This document shows, piece by piece, positions 35,934-47,103 of a stretch of 64,000 nucleotides of DNA. Source of the stretch: Nonlabens ulvanivorans (GTDB lineage Bacteria; Bacteroidota; Bacteroidia; Flavobacteriales; Flavobacteriaceae); assembly GCF_000755285.1 (NCBI RefSeq), contig NZ_BBMK01000004.1, forward strand, positions 1-64,000. The letters run 5' to 3'. Below the pieces are notes generated by a model that was given only the letters and a program-made list of their open reading frames with translations, was not told the DNA's origin and did not search any database. Every line of letters starts with the position of its first letter. Positions within the stretch are counted from its first letter, which is position 1. The position numbers and the translations under genes are program-made.

Positions 35934-36720
35934 AGGTGTTTTTTATAGATTGAGTTATCGCATCATACATATTGCGATCATTTAATTTTAAAGCCTCGAG
36001 ATGTCTAGTAATTGTTTGTACATCATTACGTCTTGCAGGACCTGTTTGTGCCTGATAAGGACTTAAGTCTTGCGCTTTGGCTAGAGTTTCATTCATTAAT
36101 GGATATAGTAAAGAAGCGTCAATTTTTGCTTCTTTTAAAATTTCATCTGCCTTTGTATAGCAATGATTGACAAAGTTATTCATATAAACAGCAGCGATAT
36201 GTAAACGTCCACGTTGTTGTGAATTAAGGTATGTAAGCTTGCTGGACAATTGATTACCTAATTCTTCCAATCCTTCTTGAGCAATGCTGTTATTAAACTC
36301 GACACAGATAGGTAATTCTTCAAAGTTCATTTCTCTAGACTTACTAAAGCTTTGTGGTATATAAAAAACACCATGATTAGCATGGTTGGATACGGCCTGC
36401 ATTGCAACGCTACCACTGGTATGAGCTATAATTGCCTTAGTCTTTATAGTCATACTAACACTAGCTATATAATCATCTGGTGATGCAATAATAATTAAAT
36501 CTACTTCAGGAAGTGTGGTAATAGATTGGAGTAGTGGTGCTTGTAAACTGTCTATAGTTGTGGAACTTGTGTTGTAGTAGCCTACTAATTTTAGGGTATT
36601 TTTAACGTTCTTATTTTCCGCTTTCGCGAAAGCGAAATTATTAATAACGTATTGATTTTCAATAGCCTTACACAGATTTAAACCTAGGTTACCAGTACCG
36701 ATTACAATTATCTCCATCAT
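35923..36720 (-). CDS. Rossmann-fold DUF2520 protein (NADP/F420 reductase-like)
   Basis: 265 residues from the ATG at 36720. The N-terminal Rossmann segment MEIIVIGTGNLGLNLCKAIE has the GxGxxG nucleotide motif. DLIIIASPDDYI and IIAHTSGSVAM complete the nucleotide-binding domain. The C-terminal helical DUF2520 domain has HIAAVYMNNFVNHCYTKAD and the conserved QTGPARRNDVQTITRHLE. The fold is that of 6-phosphogluconate-like or F420-dependent oxidoreductases; the substrate is unknown. A perfect palindrome encodes AFAKAE at 36619-36634, inside an apparently tolerant loop. Confidence 0.85.
   Translation of the reverse strand: MMEIIVIGTGNLGLNLCKAIENQYVINNFAFAKAENKNVKNTLKLVGYYNTSSTTIDSLQAPLLQSITTLPEVDLIIIASPDDYIASVSMTIKTKAIIAHTSGSVAMQAVSNHANHGVFYIPQSFSKSREMNFEELPICVEFNNSIAQEGLEELGNQLSSKLTYLNSQQRGRLHIAAVYMNNFVNHCYTKADEILKEAKIDASLLYPLMNETLAKAQDLSPYQAQTGPARRNDVQTITRHLEALKLNDRNMYDAITQSIKNTYGN
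36619..36634. repeat. Dispersed palindrome inside the DUF2520 gene
   Basis: Perfect 16-base copy, read as FAFAKAE after the first Rossmann helix. Confidence 0.85.
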
Positions 36721-36779
36721 GTTGTAAAAATACAAACTGTGGAACGACCTACAAGCTAGGTGAAACCGGTTTTGTAAAG

Positions 36780-36787
36780 TATCTTTG
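36780..36787 (+). promoter_or_regulatory. Bacteroidetes -7 element TATCTTTG for the ccs gene
   Basis: Matches TAnnTTTG, 19 bases before the ATG at 36807. No clear -33 element is present. Confidence 0.5.
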
Positions 36788-36806
36788 CAAACTGTAAAAC
36801 AGCGCT

Positions 36807-39800
36807 ATGAAAGACCATTGGATTGTCAAGTTACTCTTCTCTACTAGAACCATGACTTTTTTATTATTTGCATTTGCTGTAAGCATGGCGGTAGGTACAT
36901 GGATCGAACATTTATACGATACACCTACATCAAAAAAATGGATCTATAATGCATGGTGGTTCAGTGCTATGATGTTATTGCTGGTTCTAAACTTTATAGG
37001 TAATATCAAGCGCTATCAATTATTTCAGTGGAAAAAGTGGGCGACGCTAACCTTACATTTATCATGGATACTTATCATTATAGGTGCTGGTATTACACGT
37101 TATATCTCTTTTGAAGGCATGATGTTAATCCGAGAAGGAAAGACTGAAGAGGCTTTTTATTCTGACGAGACGTATATGAGTGTGATCATGCAAGGAATGA
37201 GCAGATGGGCAAGAAATGCAGCGTGAGGTCAAGGATAAGATGTTAATCACACCATACGATTATGATTATTCTCTAAATGAAGAGTTTTATGATAAAGATA
37301 TTTCCATAACAATTGATTCATTAATTTTTGACGCAGTTGAAGGTTTAATACCTAGTGAGGATGGAACAGAACGATATCTTAAAATTGTTGAAGCTGGACA
37401 AGGAACACGTCATGATCACTTGTTGAAAGATGGTGAGAAGGCTTTAATACACAATACACTTTTTGGAGTTAATTTAGATCCTGAACTAGCAGCAGCAGAG
37501 GATATTGTTAATATCGTAGAAAACTGGAACGGTTATACATTCAAACACCATTTGAAGGTCAGTTCATGCGTATGGCAGATCAAATGCAAGGCGAGGTTTT
37601 CAAGGACAGCATTCAGACTTTAAATTTAAGGTCTTTATATACATTAGGGAATATGCAATTTGTGATTCCAGAACCTATAACAGCTGGAAATGTAGGTATT
37701 ATTAAATCACCAGAACCTACTGCAGCAAAGTCATATGGAATTAAAGCAACAGTAACATCAGGCAATGATAGTCAGAAGATAGAGATGTTAGGTGGTAAAG
37801 GTATTGTCTCTGATTATGTGGATGTTGAAGTTAATGGAGTCAATCTTTACATTAAGTACGGTTCTATTATGCGAGAACTTCCGTTTTCTATAACTCTTGA
37901 AGATTTTATAGCAGATAAACATCCTGGTACCGAGAAGGCATATGCTGCTTTTGAAAGTAAGGTTTTAGTAAACGACGATAATGGTAGTACCTCAGAACGT
38001 ATTTATATGAATAACGTTTTAGATAAAGAAGGATATCGATTTTTTCAAGCAGGATTTGATCCTGACGAATTAGGAACTCACTTATCTGTTAATTATGATT
38101 TTTGGGGGTAAGACAGTTACTTATGCCGGTTATTATCTTTTATATCTAGGCTTATTAGCACTTTTATTTGATCCTAATACTCGTTTTAGTGAATTGGGAC
38201 GACTGATAAAACGCGTTAACAAAAGAAAAGCCAAATTGAATATCACTGCTGTACTCATCTTATTGACGTCTACTTTTAGTTTTGCTCAAGATGGACACGA
38301 AGGTCACGATCATGCTCCTGGAGAACATCAAGAGGTAACTGCTACAAGTACTAAGTTAAGAGAAACACCAGTATCTAGACTCGATAGTATCATCGTGGCT
38401 AATATGATTCCACAAGAGCAGGCAGATAAATTTGGTGAAGTGATCATACAGGATAATGGTCGTATGAAGCCTATTAGTACTCTAGCTTCTGAATTACTGC
38501 GTAAGATATCAGAGCGTGATTATTATGAAGCTACGGTAGGAGATAGTGTTGTACGTTTATCACCAGAACAGACTTTGTTGAGTATGATGCAGTTTGGTAA
38601 CCTATGGTATGAGGTTCCATTAATAAGATTAAAAAGAGGAAACGACTCCATAAGAGATATTTTAGGAATAGATCGTTCTAGAAAATATGCTGCTGGAATG
38701 GACTTTTTTAGATCTCCAGACGGTGAGTTCATCGCATTTAAACTAGCACCTTATTTAGATGAAGCAAACCAGTCGGATCGCAAAAATGCTTTTCAAAAAG
38801 ATTTTATCGATGTTAACTCTAACTTGGGTATACTTGATCAGGTGGTTTCTAGTTCTATGATTAGAATATTCCCTAAACCTAATGATCCTATCAATAAATG
38901 GTATTCTTATCCAGAATTGAATGATGCAGGATTTAAATCTACTGACTCTGTACTAACTAAACAATTTATACCAGCTTATTTACAGACTTTAAGATATGGT
39001 AAGTCTAAAGGCGATTATAGCGAGGCAGATCAAGTTCTTGCGAGTCTTAATCGTTTCCAAAAAGCATATGGTGGAGAAGTAATGCCTAGCGAGAGTAAGA
39101 TAAAGGCAGAGATACTATATAATAAATATGATGTTTTCAGGAATCTATATATGTGGTATGCATGGTTTGGCGTTTTCTTAATCATTCTACTAGTTTCTGA
39201 AATCTTGATGACTAAGCCATTAAAAGAATTACGATACGCCATTCAATTTCATAAAGTAGTGATTATTGGACTGTTTGTCGTTCACATGGCAGGTTTAATT
39301 ACTAGATGGTATATCAGTGGTCATGCACCATGGTCTGATGCTTACGAGTCATTGTTGTATGTAGCTTGGGCGATTATGCTATTCGGTTTATTATTGGGTC
39401 TTAAGAGTGAATTAACGATGGCGGCGGCAGCTTTTGTGGTTGCTATAGTATTATGGGTAGCACATTTAAACTGGTTGGATCCAGATGTGGCAAACATACA
39501 ACCAGTTCTAGATAGTTATTGGTTGATGATACATGTCGCTGTTATTGTGGCTAGTTATGGACCATTTGCTTTAGGAATGATTTTAGGAATTATCACTTTT
39601 ATACTTATGATTTTTTCAAATGATAAGAATAAAAAGCGAATGGATTTAAATATTAAGCAGCTTACTTATATAAATGAAGCGGCACTGACCATAGGTTTAA
39701 TCATGCTTACCATAGGTAACTTCCTAGGTGGTATGTGGGCAAATGAAAGTTGGGGGGGACGCTACTGGGGGGGCTGGGATCCTAAAGAAACTTGGGCGCT

Positions 39801-40083
39801 TATTAGCATTTTTGTATATGCTATTGTGCTCCACCTAAGATTAGTGCCAGGATTAAAAAGTAGATGGACATTCAACTTTTGGTCTATACTTGCTTTTCTA
39901 TCGATTTTAATGACTTATTTTGGTGTGAATTTCTACTTATCTGGCTTGCATAGTTATGCTAGTGGAGATCAAGTCTTGTCTTTAAAATATGTTGGATACT
40001 TCTTAATATTTGTTGCTGCCATCGGTATACCAGCTTATTTAAAGGAAAAGAAAGTCTTTAAAAAGAAGGATCGAGAAGAATAA
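36807..40083 (+). CDS. Cytochrome c biogenesis protein, CcsB (ResB) fused to CcsA (three frameshifts)
   Basis: About 1091 residues after repair. The N-terminal half is ResB/Ccs1-like, with membrane helices, then a large periplasmic domain (DISITIDSLIFDAVEGLIPS, GNMQFVIPEPITAGN). The C-terminal half is CcsA, with eight or so helices and the WWD heme-handling motif WGGRYWGGWDPKETWALI. The protein moves heme to the periplasm and attaches it to apocytochrome c (system II). The frameshifts are an extra base near 37204-37211, one missing A at 37543-37545 (FKTPFEGQFMRMADQ restored), and one extra G at 38104-38108 (YDFWGKTVTYAGYY restored). The single-polypeptide fusion is common in Bacteroidetes. 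Confidence 0.9.
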
Positions 40084-40106
40084 TCCTTTAATGAAACTAT
40101 ACATAA

Positions 40107-40136
40107 AAAAGCCTCATAATTAATTATGAGGCTTTT
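40107..40136. terminator. Bidirectional terminator between the ccs gene and DUF1456
   Basis: A perfect 15 + 15 base palindrome with A and T outer ends, suited to both converging genes. Confidence 0.85.
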
Positions 40137-40142
40137 TATGTA

Positions 40143-40640
40143 TTACTTTTTGTAAGAGTTACGTTTCTCCTCTTTTTCACGTTGTGTTTTACGCTGGATT
40201 TGAAAGCCTTTTAAAAACTTACGTAAATATTGATCATTTAAGTATTTATACTTAGCATGTGTTTTTTTTCTAAAGAAAGCACTTAACTCTGTTTCGCTTA
40301 TTTCAACATCTGCCTTTTTCCAGATATAAATTAATTCGTCTGACTTAAAGTTAAAAGCAATTTTAAGTTTACGCAGAATCGTGTTGTTGTCCAGAACCAT
40401 TTCGGCTTCTGGCGTGGCGCCATCTTGTTTTCCACGATAGTTCACAATCACACCATTTAAAAAAGTTGCAAGATTTACGTCTACGACTTCTTTAAAATCC
40501 TCATCTTCTTCCTTTTTAAGCCAGTCGCTTACTTCGGCACGTGTGACAGGTGCGCCACCTTTTGCATAAGTATCGATCATTGCATCATCACTCAAATTGA
40601 GTATAAATCGCAAGCGTCTTAAAATGTCATTATTGTCCAT
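40143..40640 (-). CDS. DUF1456 (YehS-like) protein
   Basis: 165 residues made of two tandem DUF1456 units of about 70 residues (NNDILRRLRFILNLSDDAMID and NNTILRKLKIAFNFKSDELI). Each ends in a conserved segment near FLNGVIVNYRG or FLKGFQIQRK. The C-terminus is a basic, charged tail. The family occurs in many bacteria (E. coli YehS) and has no known activity; a nucleic-acid role is speculation. The gene is monocistronic with a -7 element at 40658-40665. Confidence 0.88.
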   Translation of the reverse strand: MDNNDILRRLRFILNLSDDAMIDTYAKGGAPVTRAEVSDWLKKEEDEDFKEVVDVNLATFLNGVIVNYRGKQDGATPEAEMVLDNNTILRKLKIAFNFKSDELIYIWKKADVEISETELSAFFRKKTHAKYKYLNDQYLRKFLKGFQIQRKTQREKEEKRNSYKK

Positions 40641-40657
40641 ATAGTGTTATTGGATTG

Positions 40658-40665
40658 CAAAGATA
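40658..40665 (-). promoter_or_regulatory. Bacteroidetes -7 element (TATCTTTG on the minus strand) of DUF1456
   Basis: The plus-strand reading CAAAGATA corresponds to TATCTTTG, 18 bases before the start codon. Confidence 0.55.
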
Positions 40666-40686
40666 AGGATAGTGTTGTGTTTGTTA

Positions 40687-40702
40687 CGCTTTCGCGAAAG
40701 CG
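40687..40702. repeat. Dispersed palindrome between DUF1456 and serA
   Basis: Perfect 16-base copy with symmetry extending to 22 bases (40684-40705). It is intergenic. Confidence 0.85.
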
Positions 40703-40717
40703 TAATTATCACCCCAT

Positions 40718-40747
40718 AAAAAAGCCGAGAAATTATTCACGGCTTTT
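40718..40747 (-). terminator. Terminator of serA
   Basis: An 8-bp stem (40720-40727 with 40740-40747). On the minus strand it ends in a T-rich tract. Confidence 0.75.
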
Positions 40748-40764
40748 CAAAGTTTTGGAATTAT

Positions 40765-41724
40765 TTATCCCAATATATCAATTATCTGATCTGCAAGTTC
40801 AGTTCCTATACGATCTTGTGCTTCATTAGTAGCAGCACCGATGTGAGGACTTAAAGAGAGATTAGAATTCATTAATAAAACCATTTCTGGTTGTGGTTCT
40901 TTCTCAAAAGTATCTAGCGCGGCAAATGAAATATGTTCAGATTCTAAAGCATTAACTAAGGCTACCTCATCTATAACTCCACCACGAGCGGCATTAATAA
41001 TACCAGCGCCTTTTTTCATTTGATTAAATTCTAGCTCGCTAATTACATAATCCTTTTGAGCAGGAACATGTAAAGTGACAAAGTCTGATTGTGCTAGCAA
41101 TTCTTCTTTACTAACTAATGGAATCTCCACAGAAACGGTTTGTCCATCAAATAAGTCCCAAGAAACGGTAGGAGCAGAGTCTGCATAAGAATCATGAGCC
41201 ACAACTTTCATTCCTACACCAGCAGCAATTTTAGCAACTTCCTGACCTATACGACCTATTCCTATAATACCTAGAGTTCTGCCACGTAGTTCAGAACCTT
41301 TTGCATACTGTTTTTTTAAACCTTTAAAATTCGTATCTCCTTCTAGAGGCATATTGCGGTTACTGTCGTAAAGGAAACGGACACCACCATAAAGGTGAGC
41401 GAAAACTAACTCAGCAACACTGGCGCTACTTGCAGCTGGTGTATTGATAACCTTTAAGCCTTTCTCACGTGCATATTCTACATCGATATTATCCATTCCT
41501 ACACCGCCACGACCTATAATCTTAAGGCTAGGGCAGTTATCTATGAGTTCTTTAAGAGCTGTAGTTGCTGATCGTACTAACAATACCGCAATTTCATGTT
41601 TGTTGATATAACTCTCTAGTTGATCTTGTGCTACGTTAGTGGTAATCACTTCATAACCAGCTGCAGTTAACTTCTCTATTCCGCTTTGTGAAACTCCATC
41701 GTTTGCTAATACTTTTTTGCTCAT
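40765..41724 (-). CDS. serA: D-3-phosphoglycerate dehydrogenase (short type)
   Basis: 319 residues, without the C-terminal ACT domain of long SerA proteins. The NAD site is RTLGIIGIGRIGQEVAKIA. The active-site Arg lies in VLLVRSATTA or NAARGGVIDE, and the catalytic His is in LSLSPHIGAATNEAQDRIG. It oxidises 3-phosphoglycerate to phosphohydroxypyruvate, the first step of serine synthesis. That role is strengthened by serC lying 139 bases upstream on the same strand. A related 2-hydroxyacid dehydrogenase cannot be fully excluded. Confidence 0.88.
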   Translation of the reverse strand: MSKKVLANDGVSQSGIEKLTAAGYEVITTNVAQDQLESYINKHEIAVLLVRSATTALKELIDNCPSLKIIGRGGVGMDNIDVEYAREKGLKVINTPAASSASVAELVFAHLYGGVRFLYDSNRNMPLEGDTNFKGLKKQYAKGSELRGRTLGIIGIGRIGQEVAKIAAGVGMKVVAHDSYADSAPTVSWDLFDGQTVSVEIPLVSKEELLAQSDFVTLHVPAQKDYVISELEFNQMKKGAGIINAARGGVIDEVALVNALESEHISFAALDTFEKEPQPEMVLLMNSNLSLSPHIGAATNEAQDRIGTELADQIIDILG

Positions 41725-41863
41725 CTTACTTGTATTGTCTATTGTCAGTTAATCGATAACTGCAGTTTTTAATTTTGTTTTATACTACTCTTTATATCTA
41801 TGATATTAGTGATAAAATTTTATCATTAAATCGCTCTCCGTGAATCTTTATAATCCGCCCAGC

Positions 41864-42922
41864 TTACGCTTTTTTTTCTAATTTTTTCATAACATTTACT
41901 AGCATTTGAACACTTTCTAAAGGTAATGCATTGTACATACTCGCTCTGTAACCACCAACAGATCTATGACCGTTAAGGCCACTTATGTTTGCTGCTTTCC
42001 ATAAATTATCAAAAGCTTCTTTATGAGCTTCATCTTTTAGAGAGAAAGTCGCATTCATATTGGAACGATCTTCTACTGCTGCAAATCCTTGGAATAGTTC
42101 ATTACGATCTATTTCGCCATAAATTAATGCTGCTTTTTCATTGTTAGCTTTTTCTATGGCCTCAATTCCTCCATTATTTTTCAACCATTCTAAGGTTAAC
42201 ATGCTTACATATATAGGAAATACAGGTGGCGTGTTAAACATTGAATCTTTACTGATATGTGTTTGATAATTAAGCATAGAAGGAATGTGCCTTGTAACCT
42301 TACCTAGAAGATCTTCTTTCACAACAACTAATGTTGCGCCAGCTGGTCCCATATTTTTTTGTGCTCCAGCATATATCAGATCAAATTGTGTAAAATCCAT
42401 CTGACGTGAGAATATATCACTACTCATATCACAAACCAATGGAATATCAACCTGCGGTATAGCCTTTAATTGTGTTCCAAAAATGGTGTTATTACTAGTG
42501 ATATGAAAATAATCTGCATCAGTTGGTACCTGATAATCTTTAGGTATGTAGTTGTAATTAGCATCTTTAGAAGAGGCTACTTCAACAACGTCACCAAAGG
42601 CTTTTGCTTCTTTAATCGCTTTATCCGACCAGGTACCTGTGTTTAAATAAGCTGCCTTTTTCTCTAATAGGTTATAAGCTGTCATTAAGAACTGCATACT
42701 AGCGCCGCCACCTAAAAAGAGCGCTTTATAATCTTTATTTGATAATCCTAAATGCTCTAATGCTAGAGTTTGTGCTTTATCCATTACAGCGACAAAGTCT
42801 TTACTACGATGTGATATTTCTAAAATACTAAGACCGTTAAAGTCTAAAACCGCTTTTGAAGCTTGTTGAAATACATCTTGCGGTAGAATACATGGTCCTG
42901 CAGAAAAGTTGTGGATTTTCAT
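41864..42922 (-). CDS. serC: Phosphoserine aminotransferase
   Basis: 352 residues from the ATG at 42922 ([18 protein letters not shown] is the family N-terminus). The PLP lysine is in [20 protein letters not shown], and the segments [18 protein letters not shown] and [20 protein letters not shown] are SerC hallmarks. It makes phosphoserine from phosphohydroxypyruvate with glutamate as donor, and the same enzyme can serve pyridoxal phosphate synthesis. It is cytoplasmic. It lies between serA and the acyl-CoA reductase, an order seen in several Bacteroidetes. Confidence 0.93.
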   Translation of the reverse strand: MKIHNFSAGPCILPQDVFQQASKAVLDFNGLSILEISHRSKDFVAVMDKAQTLALEHLGLSNKDYKALFLGGGASMQFLMTAYNLLEKKAAYLNTGTWSDKAIKEAKAFGDVVEVASSKDANYNYIPKDYQVPTDADYFHITSNNTIFGTQLKAIPQVDIPLVCDMSSDIFSRQMDFTQFDLIYAGAQKNMGPAGATLVVVKEDLLGKVTRHIPSMLNYQTHISKDSMFNTPPVFPIYVSMLTLEWLKNNGGIEAIEKANNEKAALIYGEIDRNELFQGFAAVEDRSNMNATFSLKDEAHKEAFDNLWKAANISGLNGHRSVGGYRASMYNALPLESVQMLVNVMKKLEKKA

Positions 42923-42993
42923 AATAGATAGTTTACGATATTTACAAAAATGCAAATTATCAACCCAAAGCACGTTAGAAAATCAATAAATGA

Positions 42994-44478
<1,485 letters not shown>

Positions 44479-44501
44479 TTCTTATTATTTATAAAATACA
44501 G

Positions 44502-44539
44502 GCCACAAGTTCTTAAGTATTGAGCTTGTGGCTTTTTTT
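44502..44539 (+). terminator. Terminator of the ferredoxin gene
   Basis: An 11-bp stem with one G-T pair (44502-44512 with 44522-44532), followed by T7. Confidence 0.85.
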
Positions 44540-44593
44540 ATACCTACCACGCAACTATTATATGTAATTTGCATCTATTGCAAAATCGACTTC

Positions 44594-45289
44594 ATGAAAT
44601 ATCTATTGTATTTAAGTCTTATTATATTATTAATTTCTTGCGAGGCTAGAATTGATAATAATAAAAGAGCATTATTCTCTACAGCTGTTGTAGATGAATC
44701 TAATAATCCTGTGGAGAATGTAGAAGTCGTTGTATATAGCGGATTTTATTCTTTTGATTTTCAATCTACCTCATTTACAAAATTTAGTGATAGTAACGAA
44801 GATTTTATCTTAGGTAGTGGTATCACAGATTCAAATGGTGAAGTTTCTTTTTTAATGCTTGTTAATACTGATGAGCAAACTAGTTTTAGTCTTACATCGA
44901 GTGATTATCCTAGACGTAATGTGAGTATAAGTAATGGTAATTATAATAGTTCGTTGGAGTATAATATACCTACACAGACGTTAAAGCAATCATCGATTGT
45001 TAACTTAAGTTTTTCAAATACCTCTGGTACTACGGATTTCTTTAATTCCATAATATCATTTGAATCATTAAACTGTTCCCAGTTTACAGAAGATGGTATT
45101 ACAACTGAGGTTATCTGTGAAGATCGAGAGTTTTTATCCTTTAATCAGTCTGCTAGTGATACCCTTATTGATATTGAAACGGTGTATCCGTCCACAATGA
45201 CTGTAGAATATACAGATGCTACAGGTACTATAATTACAGAGCAATTTATGATCACTAATGCAACAGAGAATTATGTCCTTCAATTTTAG
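44594..45289 (+). CDS. Secreted lipoprotein of unknown function
   Basis: 231 residues from the ATG at 44594 (lipoprotein signal LIILLISC). The mature N-terminus resembles a carboxypeptidase-regulatory-like or Big-type beta sandwich: FSTAVVDESNNPVENVEVVV, then GSGITDSNGEVSFLMLVN. Such folds mark surface-exposed lipoproteins. The remainder is Ser/Thr/Asn-rich with a pair of Cys. It overlaps the start of the following barrel gene by 17 bases, so the two are probably expressed together and may form an envelope pair. Function is unknown. Confidence 0.65.
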   Translation: MKYLLYLSLIILLISCEARIDNNKRALFSTAVVDESNNPVENVEVVVYSGFYSFDFQSTSFTKFSDSNEDFILGSGITDSNGEVSFLMLVNTDEQTSFSLTSSDYPRRNVSISNGNYNSSLEYNIPTQTLKQSSIVNLSFSNTSGTTDFFNSIISFESLNCSQFTEDGITTEVICEDREFLSFNQSASDTLIDIETVYPSTMTVEYTDATGTIITEQFMITNATENYVLQF

Positions 45290-46040
45290 ATTGTTTATTT
45301 GTGCAATAATCCTTTTGCTTTCTAATAGCCTGTTTGCACAAACAGATTCTATCTCTGATACAGAAAGTAGTCGGTTAAGAAGGAATGTTACTGATCTATT
45401 TATACAGCGAGGTGCACCCATGGGTGATAATTATATAGGCAATGGATTAAGCGGTGGTTTAGGATTTGGTATTCGCACACAGGCATATCTTTATAAAGGT
45501 CTTTATATAGGTGCAGCATTATCTAATGATTTTATGAAGGTTAACGATGTAGATGTCGTTGGTAATTATGATAGAGCTACAAAATTCAACGCTTACCTGT
45601 TTGCTGGATATGATTACCGATTTACCGATTTATGGCATGTTACTGGAGATATCGGTATAGGATACAGCCAGAATAAGAATCGTCAAACAACAGCTCAAGG
45701 TGGTGCAAAATTTAGAGATAGTGGAACTCTATTCAGGTTTACAACGAGTATTGAATATGAGTTTACTCCAGCGCTATCTGTTTTTGCTAGTCCTAGCTTT
45801 GAAATGGTAGATTATAAAATAGCGACAGCACCAGATTTGAGTAATACTTTTAATAGTGGCAACTATTTTAATGTCTCTATAGGAATTAGAATTAGTGATA
45901 ATATAGCAAGTATCGACCGATTAAAAAGAGATATCGATAGGATAGAAGCAATACCCGAGGATCAACGTGGTGGAGTACAGCGTATCCGTTTAAAGATTTA
46001 TAAAAAACGTCTCGCTAGAAGATTAGCGAGAAGAAACTAA
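45273..46040 (+). CDS. Outer-membrane beta-barrel protein
   Basis: 255 residues from the ATG at 45273. A signal peptide (MSFNFRLFICAIILLLSNSLFAQ) leads to a set of alternating strands typical of an 8-stranded OmpA-like barrel (YLYKGLYIGAALSNDFM, FNAYLFAGYDYRFTDLWHV, FRFTTSIEYEFTPALSVFAS, YFNVSIGIRI). A basic, helical tail of about 35 residues (RIRLKIYKKRLARRLARRN) follows the last strand, which is unusual for a barrel and may bind the peptidoglycan layer or another partner. The gene overlaps the preceding lipoprotein gene by 17 bases. Confidence 0.7.
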   Translation: MSFNFRLFICAIILLLSNSLFAQTDSISDTESSRLRRNVTDLFIQRGAPMGDNYIGNGLSGGLGFGIRTQAYLYKGLYIGAALSNDFMKVNDVDVVGNYDRATKFNAYLFAGYDYRFTDLWHVTGDIGIGYSQNKNRQTTAQGGAKFRDSGTLFRFTTSIEYEFTPALSVFASPSFEMVDYKIATAPDLSNTFNSGNYFNVSIGIRISDNIASIDRLKRDIDRIEAIPEDQRGGVQRIRLKIYKKRLARRLARRN

Positions 46041-46234
46041 AATACAGTAAAGTAATAGGCTATTATAATCATGAATAAATATCCTGACGCTATATAATAG
46101 CATATGGTAGAAAGATTTTTGTTTGATTCACGCTTTAAATAACCAAAGGTAAAGAGAGTTATAGCAGGTCCTAAAATGATGATACTAGCAATTATGATAG
46201 CTAATGGACCTACAGGTGAATGAATGAGTAGCAT
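46037..46234 (-). CDS. Small two-helix membrane protein
   Basis: 65 residues, not recognised. Two hydrophobic stretches (PLAIIIASIIILGPAITLFTF and YIASGYLFMIIIAYYF) are separated by a charged loop YLKRESNKNL. The gene is convergent with the barrel gene and shares 4 bases at its 3' end. The small size and simple composition make the call uncertain, but both helices and the loop read as a plausible membrane protein and the start is an ATG. Confidence 0.45.
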   Translation of the reverse strand: MLLIHSPVGPLAIIIASIIILGPAITLFTFGYLKRESNKNLSTICYYIASGYLFMIIIAYYFTVF

Positions 46235-46293
46235 ATTTTAATATCTGAATAGAATTAATATTCTAATTTAGGCTTTCTAAAATGATTCAGACT

Positions 46294-47007
46294 ATGCGAT
46301 TTTTTTACTTATTTCTTTTTCTAAACGCTTTCATCTTACAAGCTCAGGAATTAACAGGACAACAATTGCTAGATAAGACGATTCAACATCATGATCCTAA
46401 TGGGAATTGGCCTGCGTTTATAGGTGATTTACAAGTAACTATGACTACTCCTGGGAATTCTGATCGTGTAAGTAATATTGAAATAAATCTACCAGCCGAG
46501 CGATTTGTATTAGTGGTCAATCGTGATAGTATTACAACCTCTTATGTAGTAGAAAAAGGTGATGTCTCCGTACTCAAGATAGATGAGAAGAAACCGATGT
46601 CTCAACTAGAAACCACTGTAAAAGATGAAGAACGAGCGTTATTTATGCAAAACTATTATACTTATCTCTACGGCTTACCTATGAAGCTAGAAGATCCAGG
46701 AACTTTTATAACGGATCAAGTGGAACGTAAAAGCTTTAAAGGTAAAGAATACCTAGTCCTTGAAGTGATGTATGATGAGAATGTAGGTAGCGACGTGTGG
46801 TACTTTTATTTTGACCCTACGACCTATAAAATGAAAATATATCAGTTTTTCAAGCGTGATCAAAAAGGTGATATCGATAGAACTAGTGGTGAATACATTA
46901 TTCTAACTGAAAATTATGAAACCAGTGGAATCAATATGCCTAAAGTACGCAAGTGGTACTATAATAAAGATGATAAGTTTTTAGGAACTGATGTGATTAC
47001 TGATTAA
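46294..47007 (+). CDS. Secreted LolA-like protein, probably DUF6503 family
   Basis: 237 residues from the ATG at 46294. The signal peptide is MRFFYLFLFLNAFILQAQ. The mature protein starts ELTGQQLLDKTIQHHDPNGNW, a segment I associate with DUF6503. It continues as a beta sheet type carrier fold (FIGDLQVTMTTPG, VSNIEINLPAERFVLVVNRDS, GKEYLVLEVMYDE, VWYFYFDPTTYKMKIYQFF, YIILTENYETSGINMPKVRKW). Homologous folds bind lipids or lipoproteins, but the ligand is unknown. The in-frame ATG 12 bases upstream cannot be ruled out as the start. Confidence 0.65.
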   Translation: MRFFYLFLFLNAFILQAQELTGQQLLDKTIQHHDPNGNWPAFIGDLQVTMTTPGNSDRVSNIEINLPAERFVLVVNRDSITTSYVVEKGDVSVLKIDEKKPMSQLETTVKDEERALFMQNYYTYLYGLPMKLEDPGTFITDQVERKSFKGKEYLVLEVMYDENVGSDVWYFYFDPTTYKMKIYQFFKRDQKGDIDRTSGEYIILTENYETSGINMPKVRKWYYNKDDKFLGTDVITD

Positions 47008-47103
47008 TAAGGTATTAAATGAATTCAGTAACATGGAAATTCAATACAATGTTAAACCTTATAATTTCGTCCAATTATATAAGTGGTAAATTAAATTTGT
47101 TAA

